DNA from: Candidatus Atribacter hydrocarboniphilus
GTDB lineage: Bacteria; Atribacterota; Atribacteria; Atribacterales; Atribacteraceae
NCBI GenBank assembly: GCA_003542295.1
Contig: DPKX01000088.1
Coordinates: forward strand, 1 to 6,051
Length of the DNA stretch: 6,051 nucleotides
Direction: 5' to 3'
Shown here: piece by piece, positions 1 to 5,175 of the stretch
Position numbering within the stretch: position 1 is the stretch's first letter
How the letters are laid out: every line of letters begins with the position of its first letter
Notes under the pieces: model-generated
The model's input: only the letters and a program-made list of their open reading frames with translations
Told to the model about the DNA's origin: nothing
Database searches by the model: none
Program-made: the position numbers and the translations under genes

Positions 1-541
1 TGTCCTGACTTAAATGAGCAATTTCTTTAATAATTTTACCTAATAATAAAATAACATCGACATTGATACCGCTTCGTGTCGATGCCACATTGACTGAAGA
101 ACAAATGTGTTCGGTTTGAGTCAAAATAGCTGGTAAGGAATGGATGAGATGTTCTGCAGCTGGAGTTATTCCTTTTTGAACTAAAGCCGTAAAACCACCA
201 ATAAAGTCGACCCGAATTTCTCGAGAGAGTTGATCGAGAAGAAGAGCAAGTTCAACCGGACCATTCGCTTGGTCTTTTCCAAAAAGAAGAGAAACCGGAG
301 AAATAGCCAAACGACGGTTTACAATTGGAATTCCAAATCGAAGCGATACTTCTTCAACAACATCATGAAGGGATTGAGCATAAGAACGAATTTTATTGAC
401 CACATTTCGACAGGTGTCAATGACGTCTTTTCCTCGACAATCTAAAATATTGATCCCCAAAGTTACCGTTCGGACATCAAGGTTTTCAATTTCAAGCATT
501 CGTATTGTTTCCAAAATTTCCGATCGATCATATAACACCAT
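1..541 (-). CDS. UPF0210 / DUF711 (PFL-family) protein, N-terminal 180 residues; gene runs off the left edge
   Basis: The reading frame is open from an ATG at 541 to the window edge, giving 180 codons of a family usually near 450 residues, so the C-terminal 60% is missing only because the window ends. Family-typical stretches are visible: ENLDVRTVTLGINILDC (about 19-35), FGIPIVNRRLAISPVSL (69-85), VDFIGGFTALVQKG (111-124) and ICSSVNVASTRSGINVD (146-162). The start has a GGAGGG ribosome-binding site 3 bases upstream, and no earlier start is needed. The family is structurally related to the pyruvate formate-lyase/ribonucleotide reductase fold, but its reaction is unknown. It characteristically follows a UPF0237 ACT-domain gene, as it does here 62 bp downstream. 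I infer that the two proteins act together, with the ACT protein as a possible ligand sensor. The ribosome-binding site lies beside overlapping hairpins (see that entry). Confidence 0.93.
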   Translation of the reverse strand, partial: MVLYDRSEILETIRMLEIENLDVRTVTLGINILDCRGKDVIDTCRNVVNKIRSYAQSLHDVVEEVSLRFGIPIVNRRLAISPVSLLFGKDQANGPVELALLLDQLSREIRVDFIGGFTALVQKGITPAAEHLIHSLPAILTQTEHICSSVNVASTRSGINVDVILLLGKIIKEIAHLSQD

Positions 542-544
542 AAT

Positions 545-576
545 CCCTCCGATTACTTTAATCGGTTTAAAAACCG
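545..576 (-). promoter_or_regulatory. Overlapping hairpins covering the ribosome-binding site of the UPF0210 gene
   Basis: Read on the minus strand, the ACT-UPF0210 gap contains two inverted repeats. The first is CGGTT/AACCG, 5 bp around a TTTA loop (563-576). The second is a perfect 7-bp stem, CCGATTA/TAATCGG, with an AAG loop (549-565). They share the bases CCG at 563-565, so the full forms cannot coexist. The second stem also includes the first GG of the GGAGGG ribosome-binding site (545-550). No U-tract follows either stem, so they do not look like a terminator. This layout would allow control of UPF0210 translation relative to the ACT gene. The pairing is visible; the regulatory role is inferred. 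Confidence 0.4.
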
Positions 577-603
577 TTATCCTTTTCTGATTCAATCACG
601 GCT

Positions 604-933
604 TTAAATACGATGCATGGCTTGGAATACGCTGGTATGTTGAAGAAAAATTTGGACACCGATTTCCTCACCTTTTTGAATGAGGTGTTTTTTTAAATCG
701 GCAAGAGAAATAGCGCAGTGACTTAGGTCACCAATTAATATCATGGTAAAATATTCATTTAAAATTTTCTGAGTAATGTCTTCTATATTTACTTGGTTTT
801 CAGCCAATAAAGAAGTTACCGCCGCTATAATGCCCACACGGTCTTTACCGACGACAGTAATAACGACTTTATCCTGTTGTTCCGCTGGTTGTTCCTCGGC
901 AAAATTCGATGAAGCTATATCATTGATACTCAC
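604..933 (-). CDS. UPF0237 ACT-domain protein with an N-terminal extension
   Basis: This is a 109-residue protein with an ACT domain, a small regulatory fold that often binds amino acids. The domain starts at about residue 22 with VVITVVGKDRVGIIAAVTSLLAENQVNIEDITQ, the UPF0237 signature, and continues through NEYFTMILIGDL. Family members are usually about 90 residues; here roughly 20 extra residues, rich in Glu and Gln, precede the domain and no alternative start lies nearer to it. I chose GTG at 933 because GAGGTGG (940-946) sits 6 bases upstream. An ATG at 948 would be in frame but has its GGA directly against the start codon. The gene overlaps the end of nfi by 14 bases, suggesting translational coupling, and is followed by UPF0210, its usual partner. 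The ligand is unknown. Confidence 0.92.
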   Translation of the reverse strand: MSINDIASSNFAEEQPAEQQDKVVITVVGKDRVGIIAAVTSLLAENQVNIEDITQKILNEYFTMILIGDLSHCAISLADLKKHLIQKGEEIGVQIFLQHTSVFQAMHRI

Positions 934-1621
934 GAAATTCCACCTCATTCCTTTTTATTTTATCGGCATAAAGGTGAGCAATCCGAGTCGGTTCTGGAAT
1001 TCGATATTTGCCCGTAACCTTTAATGTCCATTCAATGGAATTTTGTAAATCAATCCGATGGCCTGGTGATACAAAAATTGGCTTTACTTCTTTCCTGCTC
1101 CGTAGAGCGGCGCCAATTATTTGATCATGGTAAAAAATCCAGGAATATTCGCCCTTTCTCGAGCGAGGCTCTACATACTGACCTACCAACAGACTTTTAG
1201 CGACACCAATTGACACAATATTATAAAGAATTCCCATATGAGTGGCTAACCCCACTCCCCGTGGATGGGCAATTCCCTGGCCATCGAAAAAGAAAATTTG
1301 AGGAATACTTTTTAAAAGTTGAAAAGAAGATGCTACCACTGGTCCCTCGCGAAAAGAGAGCAGGCCTGGGATGTAGGGAAATTGAACTTTTTTTATCGAA
1401 TGAACAGCTTCAATGACCTGAAGTTCAGGATAAGAAAAAGCGACAATAACTGCACAGGCAAGGTTTTTTTTCAGATAAGAAACATCAACCCCCGCTAAGC
1501 AATGTATTTCTTGGGGGTGGAAAGGGAAAGAAAAAGAAACCTGTTGGGTTAGGTCTTTCTGAATCCTAACCGCTTCCCGAGTATTGACATCAAATGGAAA
1601 AAAATGTTTTGGTTGAATCAT
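920..1621 (-). CDS. nfi: Endonuclease V (deoxyinosine 3' endonuclease)
   Basis: This 233-residue protein is full length for the family. Endonuclease V nicks DNA (or RNA) at the second phosphodiester bond 3' of deoxyinosine, starting repair of deaminated adenine, with Mg2+ as cofactor. The metal-binding residues are all in place: Asp46 in GVDVSY, Glu92 in PYIPGLLSFREGP (with the PYIP strand-separating wedge at 82-85), and Asp113 in FDGQGIAHPRGVGLATHMG. They sit three positions later than Asp43/Glu89/Asp110 of the Thermotoga maritima enzyme, so the catalytic site looks intact. The ATG at 1621 has no good ribosome-binding site; AGAGGA is about 20 bases away and no closer in-frame start with a better site exists. 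The end overlaps the ACT-domain gene. A TATAAT box lies in the upstream gap. Confidence 0.95.
   Translation of the reverse strand: MIQPKHFFPFDVNTREAVRIQKDLTQQVSFSFPFHPQEIHCLAGVDVSYLKKNLACAVIVAFSYPELQVIEAVHSIKKVQFPYIPGLLSFREGPVVASSFQLLKSIPQIFFFDGQGIAHPRGVGLATHMGILYNIVSIGVAKSLLVGQYVEPRSRKGEYSWIFYHDQIIGAALRSRKEVKPIFVSPGHRIDLQNSIEWTLKVTGKYRIPEPTRIAHLYADKIKRNEVEFREYQ
940..946 (-). promoter_or_regulatory. Ribosome-binding site that decides the GTG start of the ACT-domain gene
   Basis: GAGGTGG on the minus strand lies 6 bases before GTG at 933 and inside the last codons of nfi. The competing ATG at 948 lies upstream of this site and has no properly spaced ribosome-binding site of its own, so the GTG start is preferred. 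Confidence 0.65.
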
Positions 1622-1682
1622 TTTTTGATATTTTAAATGGATTCCTCTAAAATTGAATACATTAAATTTCCATCACCATTCC

Positions 1683-1688
1683 ATTATA
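1683..1688 (-). promoter_or_regulatory. Candidate -10 box upstream of nfi
   Basis: The minus strand reads a perfect TATAAT here, 61 bases before the nfi ATG, in the 186-bp veg-nfi gap (1622-1807). The matching -35 is poor: TGGAGT at 16-bp spacing matches TTGACA at only three positions. In AT-rich DNA such a hexamer can arise by chance, but the gap size and the start of a new gene group (nfi-ACT-UPF0210) make a promoter here plausible. I see no other feature in the gap apart from a weak imperfect hairpin at 1754-1774. Confidence 0.35.
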
Positions 1689-1807
1689 TAGAAAAAAGAC
1701 TAAAACTCCATTGAAAACCATCAAGGGAAGAGTTAAAAAAGAAGAAGTTCGAAGGAAGAGAATGTATCTCTTTCAGTTGTTAAAGGGTATTAAAAAGCAT
1801 ATATTCT

Positions 1808-2059
1808 TTATATCAATTCAAGTTCAATGGTTTTTGTGAGAATATCAACATAATTAAAAGAAATCCGTTGGCAACAACCATCAACATCCATCTTTAGTGT
1901 GAAAAAGAATGGATAAGCAGTCTCAATTACTCCTTCTCTTATGACTGTTTTTTTGCGACCTTTATTTACTTCGATCCGGACTTCTTTCCCCTTTTTTTCC
2001 AAAACCCAAGCTTTAATTTGATCAACGCTCTGGACTGGCAATATTATCTCGTTCTCCAT
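1808..2059 (-). CDS. veg: Veg family protein (DUF1021)
   Basis: This 83-residue protein matches the Veg family in length and pattern: GKEVRIEVNKGRKKTVIREGVIE (24-46), the Tyr-Pro at 49-50, and RISFNYVDILTKTIELEL (65-82). In Bacillus subtilis, Veg is a small, abundant protein reported to stimulate biofilm gene expression by opposing SinR; its molecular activity is not well defined. Its location next to rsmA/ksgA matches Bacillus, where ksgA, yabG and veg lie together. The N-terminus (MENEIILPVQSVDQ) is unlike the usual MAKTLSDIK opening, and a Cys-Cys pair at 62-63 is unusual. No ribosome-binding site precedes the ATG; instead a strong promoter sits immediately upstream, so the mRNA is probably leaderless. 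A sinR-type partner is not seen in the window, so a biofilm role is not implied here. Confidence 0.85.
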   Translation of the reverse strand: MENEIILPVQSVDQIKAWVLEKKGKEVRIEVNKGRKKTVIREGVIETAYPFFFTLKMDVDGCCQRISFNYVDILTKTIELELI

Positions 2060-2063
2060 AATT

Positions 2064-2099
2064 TTAGTTAATTATAATACTAATCTAAAAAAAAATCAA
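2064..2099 (-). promoter_or_regulatory. Sigma-70/A-type promoter of veg, giving a near-leaderless mRNA
   Basis: On the minus strand, TTGATT (2094-2099) and a perfect TATAAT (2071-2076) are separated by exactly 17 bases, a near-consensus housekeeping promoter. Transcription would begin at about 2064, only about 5 bases before the ATG of veg at 2059. No Shine-Dalgarno sequence is present between them. The 67-bp rsmA-veg gap is almost filled by this promoter. The veg promoter of Bacillus subtilis is also known for being strong, so independent high expression of veg seems to be shared. Confidence 0.75.
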
Positions 2100-2126
2100 C
2101 GAAAAATGAGTTTTAGAAACGAATGA

Positions 2127-2921
2127 TTATTGCTCTATTTTCTTTAATTGAGTTAAAATTTCCGAGAGTTTGACCCATTCCAGTTCAGTCAAATCTTCTG
2201 GTCTTTTGGTGATTGGAATTCCAGCATTATTGATAACTTCAGGATCAATAATCGTTCGCAACCGACTGGAAATTCTCTTTCTTTTCTGTTGGAAAAAATA
2301 TTGAGTTAAGTTTGCCACTCTATTGATCGTCGCTATATTTGGTGGATCATTTCCGGGCAAGCATTTCAGAACCAATGAATCTACCCGGGGCATAGGCCGA
2401 AAGCTGCCCCGGGATACCTCAAATCGTTGCTGAACTTGATAACGCATTTGAAAAATAACTGATAAAGGAACTCGTTTTTTCTCACCAGGTTGAGCCATAA
2501 TTTTTTGACCAAATTCTTTTTGGACCATTAAAACCAATCTCGTCCAAAGTATGGGAATTTGTATGATTTTATACATAATTGCTGATGAAATACTATAAGG
2601 AATATTCGCAACAACTTTAAAAGAGTATTTAGAAAACGGGGCTAAAATCTGAAGGAGATCAGCTTTTAAAAAATCCTGATTAAAAAAGTGGATATTTGTA
2701 TGAAAAGGCAGTTCGTTTAGCGTTTTTTGGTAAAGAATAGGGTCAATTTCAAAAGTCAACACTTCACCACAGTACTGGGCTAATCGCCCGGTAAGATTTC
2801 CCACTCCAGCACCTATCTCAACCACGCAATCACCTTTGGTGAGGTCGGAAAATTCAATTATTTTCTCTAAAACACCGGTATTCTTTAAAAAATTTTGACC
2901 TAGTTTTGCCGCTTCACGCAT
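2127..2921 (-). CDS. rsmA: 16S rRNA (adenine(1518)-N6/adenine(1519)-N6)-dimethyltransferase RsmA (KsgA)
   Basis: This 264-residue enzyme uses S-adenosylmethionine to dimethylate the two adjacent adenines in the 3'-terminal hairpin of 16S rRNA, a late check in 30S subunit assembly. Visible motifs in order: LGQNFL (7-12), SAM-binding VVEIGAGVGNLT (33-44), the acidic FEID (57-60), Asp83 in NQDFLKADL, the catalytic NIPY (106-109), and FRPMPRVDS (175-183) in the C-terminal part. All key residues are present. The family's usual Y-G before LSV is replaced by Val-Pro (152-153), a minor oddity. The ATG at 2921 has no clear ribosome-binding site, and a stop lies seven codons upstream in frame, so longer versions are excluded. 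It follows the cysteine-rich gene by 25 bp and is probably cotranscribed with it. rnmV, which normally precedes ksgA in Firmicutes, is absent here. Confidence 0.96.
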   Translation of the reverse strand: MREAAKLGQNFLKNTGVLEKIIEFSDLTKGDCVVEIGAGVGNLTGRLAQYCGEVLTFEIDPILYQKTLNELPFHTNIHFFNQDFLKADLLQILAPFSKYSFKVVANIPYSISSAIMYKIIQIPILWTRLVLMVQKEFGQKIMAQPGEKKRVPLSVIFQMRYQVQQRFEVSRGSFRPMPRVDSLVLKCLPGNDPPNIATINRVANLTQYFFQQKRKRISSRLRTIIDPEVINNAGIPITKRPEDLTELEWVKLSEILTQLKKIEQ

Positions 2922-2946
2922 TCGTTTTTTAGGTCTTTGTCAGAAT

Positions 2947-3132
2947 CTACCCTTCCACCGTTGCTGAGTTCCCTTCAAGAGTAGAAAGATGATCAGGGAA
3001 AAAATAATCACATTTATCAACCGGTACAGTTCTCTCTTTTTGTTCTCCTAAAAGACACCGATAAATGCCTACTTTTTTCTTTTCAGGATCACAGTACCGA
3101 CAAACCTGACAAAGACCCTCGGGATTGTACAA
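2947..3132 (-). CDS. Small cysteine-rich protein, probably metal-binding, unknown function
   Basis: I do not recognise this protein. From a TTG at 3132 it is 61 residues, starting MYNPEGLCQVCRYC. It contains C-x2-C-x2-C near the N-terminus (residues 8, 11, 14) and further Cys at 26 (in YRCLLGE) and 41 (in VDKCDYFFPD), a pattern suggesting a zinc or iron-sulfur site. An alternative TTG at 3150 adds six residues including one more Cys, but has no ribosome-binding site. The 3132 start has AAGGGGGG (3140-3147) 7 bases upstream, so I prefer it. Family alignment would settle whether the extra Cys is conserved. The gene lies between the Asp23 gene and rsmA on the same strand with short gaps, so it is probably in that operon. 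Its start lies in a hairpin, described separately. Confidence 0.6.
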   Translation of the reverse strand: MYNPEGLCQVCRYCDPEKKKVGIYRCLLGEQKERTVPVDKCDYFFPDHLSTLEGNSATVEG

Positions 3133-3147
3133 TGTACATCCCCCCTT
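3121..3147 (-). promoter_or_regulatory. Ribosome-binding site and start-codon hairpin of the cysteine-rich gene
   Basis: On the minus strand, AAGGGGGG (3140-3147) is followed by an inverted repeat: GGGATGTAC (3134-3142) pairs with GTACAATCCC (3121-3130) with one bulged A at 3125 and an ATT loop. The stem would hold three G's of the ribosome-binding site and the last base of the TTG start (3130-3132), and the loop holds the first two. Such a structure would lower initiation unless opened. The pairing is directly visible; its use in regulation is inferred. Confidence 0.4.
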
Positions 3148-3204
3148 CAAATTTTTTATTTTTTAAAAAAAGAAATAACCTCCTTTAAATATTGCCAGTA
3201 TTGA

Positions 3205-3561
3205 TTAGGTGATTGACCACTCTACTTTTCCAACTTCAATATTTACCTTTTTTAAAGAAAAACCAAACTGCTTTTCAATAATCGAATAGACTCTATTTTG
3301 CACATCGCTGGCAACTTTCCAAAAAATACAGTTCTGATCAAGAGTTAAGGTAATGTTGGCTTCTATGCTCCGATGTTGGACATCAATCTTATCATTGGTT
3401 TGAAAAAATTGTCCGTTTTCTGAAAACTTTATCAAATGGAGAAGGCTTTCAAAAGAATCCATTACACCAGGTACTTGAACAATTTCTCGTGCAATAATTT
3501 CACTGAGAGTGCTGGCACTTACCCGGATCTGTCCATCAGTATTCTCAACCGCAATGGTCAT
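3205..3561 (-). CDS. Asp23/Gls24 family protein
   Basis: This 118-residue protein has the Asp23/Gls24 (formerly DUF322) pattern. It opens with GQIRVSASTLSEIIAREIVQVPGVMDS (10-36), has alternating hydrophobic strands in the middle (IEANITLTL), and ends with VASDVQNRVYSIIEKQFGFSLKKVNIEVGKVEW (83-115). The usual length of the minimal form is about 110-130, so it is complete. Family members are abundant in Gram-positive-type bacteria; some are linked to alkaline or cell-envelope stress and bind the membrane through partner proteins. No membrane segment or signal peptide is present, so it is cytoplasmic unless anchored by a partner. AGGAGG (3568-3573) lies 6 bases before the ATG. It follows the DUF151 gene by 60 bp on the same strand. 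The specific role is unknown. Confidence 0.85.
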   Translation of the reverse strand: MTIAVENTDGQIRVSASTLSEIIAREIVQVPGVMDSFESLLHLIKFSENGQFFQTNDKIDVQHRSIEANITLTLDQNCIFWKVASDVQNRVYSIIEKQFGFSLKKVNIEVGKVEWSIT

Positions 3562-3621
3562 TTCCTGCCTCCTGGTGAAAGTTATAACAACTAAAAAGCA
3601 CTATGATTCCCAAAGACTTTT

Positions 3622-4113
3622 TTACTTATCCTGACCCAAGTATTTTTGAAGGTCTTCAGGTTTCAAGGTTTCTAAAAATTTACGAAAATCCTCAATTTCT
3701 TTATCATCAATATCACCCATAGCTACCGTGGTTGAACTCATAATTTCCTCGGAAATAAAAATTGGCGCACCAGTCTTTAATGCTAGTGCGATACCATCGC
3801 TGGGACGAGAATCCACAGTAACTTCTTGTTCATTCAATTTAAGATATAACAAAGCATAAAAAGTGTTGTCGACAATACTGGTGATAACCACCTTATCCAA
3901 TTTGGTATCAAGTTTTTGAAGAATGGATGATATCAGATCATGAGTAAGCGGTCGTGGAGTGTCTACCTCCTGAAGACCAAGTAAAATCGCTTGCGCTTCA
4001 AACAAGCCTATCCATATAGGAAGGCTTCTTTTTTCTTCCTCATCAATCAAAACCACGACGGCCATAGAATTTTTTTGGTCAAACATCAGCCCTTGAACTT
4101 TCATTTTAAGCAT
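3622..4113 (-). CDS. Bifunctional nuclease (BFN/DUF151) family protein
   Basis: This is a 163-residue protein with one DUF151 domain covering most of its length. Typical motifs are SLPIWIGLFEAQAI (30-43), PRPLTHDLI (53-61) and VDSRPSDGIALALKTGAPIFI (100-120). A plant member was described as having both RNase and DNase activity, hence the name; bacterial members are mostly uncharacterised, so nuclease activity here is family inference. The acidic C-terminal tail (DIDDKEIEDFRKFLETLKPEDL) is typical, but there is no separate UVR domain. I place the start at ATG 4113 because AAGGA (4122-4126) lies 8 bases upstream. An in-frame ATG at 4122 has that site directly against it, and one at 4104 is also possible. 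It begins a group with Asp23, the cysteine-rich protein and rsmA. Confidence 0.92.
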   Translation of the reverse strand: MLKMKVQGLMFDQKNSMAVVVLIDEEEKRSLPIWIGLFEAQAILLGLQEVDTPRPLTHDLISSILQKLDTKLDKVVITSIVDNTFYALLYLKLNEQEVTVDSRPSDGIALALKTGAPIFISEEIMSSTTVAMGDIDDKEIEDFRKFLETLKPEDLQKYLGQDK

Positions 4114-4147
4114 AAGCAACATCCTTGTTTCAAATATCTTCTACTTC

Positions 4148-4153
4148 ATTATA
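4148..4153 (-). promoter_or_regulatory. Candidate -10 box upstream of the DUF151 gene
   Basis: TATAAT on the minus strand lies 34 bases before the ATG at 4113, at a reasonable place for the promoter of the DUF151-Asp23-Cys-rich-rsmA group. No acceptable -35 is found at 16-18 bp spacing. Just upstream are overlapping inverted repeats, CTTTTTC/GAAAAAG (4165-4171 and 4186-4192) and TTTCAG/CTGAAA (4159-4164 and 4184-4189), which might bind an activator or be chance features of AT-rich DNA. Confidence 0.35.
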
Positions 4154-4343
4154 ACTCATTTCAGCTTTTTCCGTTCCCCCTTTCTGAAAAAGTTTGAATT
4201 CATCGTTTGGTTTTCATGGTTTTGTTTTTTCTCAATGTTTAACTTATTCTTTAACCTCTTTTTAAAATAAAAGAATAAAATAGACCTTCATACTGCTTTT
4301 ACAGCATCAGATGAGGATAAAAATACTAATTCTGGAATCAGTC

Positions 4344-4375
4344 TCCCCCTTTAGAAAAGAAGGGGGTAAGGGGGA
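4344..4375. repeat. Palindromic G/C-run repeat of the dispersed 'CCCCCTT...AAGGGGG' type
   Basis: CCCCCTT (4345-4351) and AAGGGGG (4360-4366) form a perfect 7-bp stem with an 8-base loop. A second AAGGGGGA copy (4368-4375) follows directly. The strong G and C runs stand out from the AT-rich surroundings. Repeats of this form, occurring many times in intergenic DNA, are common in a variety of bacterial genomes and create spurious 'PFRKEGGKGD'-like reading frames, as on the plus strand here. On the minus strand no U-run follows, so it is not a good intrinsic terminator for tatD. A partial copy, TCCCCCTTT, lies at 4175-4183. The rest of the gap 4114-4395 is AT-rich with no gene. Confidence 0.6.
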
Positions 4376-4395
4376 TTTGATTTTTTACTGTTCCG

Positions 4396-5175
4396 TCACC
4401 TTTGATTCAACTTTTCTCCAAAAATGTCCTTTATATTTTGGAAGATCTGATCCTGCAACCTATCCAGTGAAATGCCCAACAATTCGGATAGAAATTTCGC
4501 AGTTTCAACTAAATAAGAGGGCTCATTTCGCCTCCCTCTTTTCTTTTGCGGAGCAAGATAGGGCGAATCAGTTTCCAAAAGAAGTCGATCGAGAGGAATT
4601 CTAGGCACGAACCCTCTTAAACGATGAGCATTGGGAAAGGTCATAACGCCTCCCAGAGAAAAATAAAAGTCCATCGCTAAGGCTTTGTGAAAAGCTCCTT
4701 CATCCCCTGAAAAGCAATGCCAAATGAGTGGAATGTTTCTCGTCGAATTTTGGCAAATTTCAATCAGATCTTTATCTGAAGACCGAGAATGAAGAATCAA
4801 AGGGAACCGATTTTGTTCAGCTAATTCGATATGAATTTGAAGAGCTTTTTTTTGATTGAGAATATATTGAGAATCCCAATAATAATCTAATCCAGTTTCA
4901 CCAATCGCCACAACTTTTGGATGAGAAAGTAACTTTTCCAGCTCAGTAAAATCGGGGAGAGAGTTTTTTATTTCCTGTGGATGTATGCCTATTGCTACAA
5001 ATACTGAAGAGTAATCATGGGCTATCTGAAGCGATTCACGACACGAAGAAAAAGAAGAAGAAGCATTGATAATGCGCTTTACGCCGACCTCTTCTGCTCT
5101 TCGTATAACTTCGCTCCGATCGGGATCAAACTCCCGCCCATCCAAATGGGCATGGGTATCAATCCAAAAACTCAT
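4396..5175 (-). CDS. tatD: TatD family metal-dependent hydrolase / DNase
   Basis: This 259-residue protein is the normal TatD length and has the TIM-barrel metal-site motifs in order: DTHAHLD with His8 and His10, GIHPQ (63-67), GETGLDYYW with Glu93, LHSRSS with His129, WHCFSG with His153, and LETDSPYLAP with Asp203. These are the residues that bind two divalent metals in the family, so the enzyme looks active. TatD proteins have 3'-5' exonuclease activity on DNA or RNA, with roles suggested in repair of oxidative damage and nucleic-acid turnover; the exact substrate here is inferred. HSR replaces the more usual HxR/HDR surroundings without losing the ligand. The ATG overlaps the stop of the tRNA-binding gene in an ATGA, indicating translational coupling. 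The metG-tatD neighbourhood is conserved in Firmicutes. A TatD name does not imply a role in Tat secretion. Confidence 0.95.
   Translation of the reverse strand: MSFWIDTHAHLDGREFDPDRSEVIRRAEEVGVKRIINASSSFSSCRESLQIAHDYSSVFVAIGIHPQEIKNSLPDFTELEKLLSHPKVVAIGETGLDYYWDSQYILNQKKALQIHIELAEQNRFPLILHSRSSDKDLIEICQNSTRNIPLIWHCFSGDEGAFHKALAMDFYFSLGGVMTFPNAHRLRGFVPRIPLDRLLLETDSPYLAPQKKRGRRNEPSYLVETAKFLSELLGISLDRLQDQIFQNIKDIFGEKLNQR

Noticed and set aside
230..590. Two plus-strand open frames opposite the start of the UPF0210 gene
   Set aside because: They are shadows of the UPF0210 frame, which shows strong family motifs on the minus strand.
1754..1774. Hairpin downstream of veg as an intrinsic terminator
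   Set aside because: On the minus strand the stem has an A-C mismatch in 8 pairs and the T-rich stretch starts too far away. It is too weak to call.
4290..4307. Hairpin downstream of tatD (ATGCTG/CAGTAT, minus strand) as a terminator
   Set aside because: There are only six pairs, one of them G-U, and the T-rich sequence begins about 8 bases after the stem. The tatD terminator remains unidentified.
4345..4385. G/C-run hairpin followed by TTTGATTTTTT on the plus strand as a terminator
   Set aside because: No gene on the plus strand would need it, the T-run starts more than 10 bases after the stem, and the double G-run fits a dispersed repeat better.
4311..4604. Plus-strand open frame of 97 codons over the palindromic repeat and the end of tatD
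   Set aside because: Its first part translates the G/C-run repeat into a typical spurious SPFRKEGGKGD peptide and the rest is antisense to tatD. No ribosome-binding site or family resemblance is seen.
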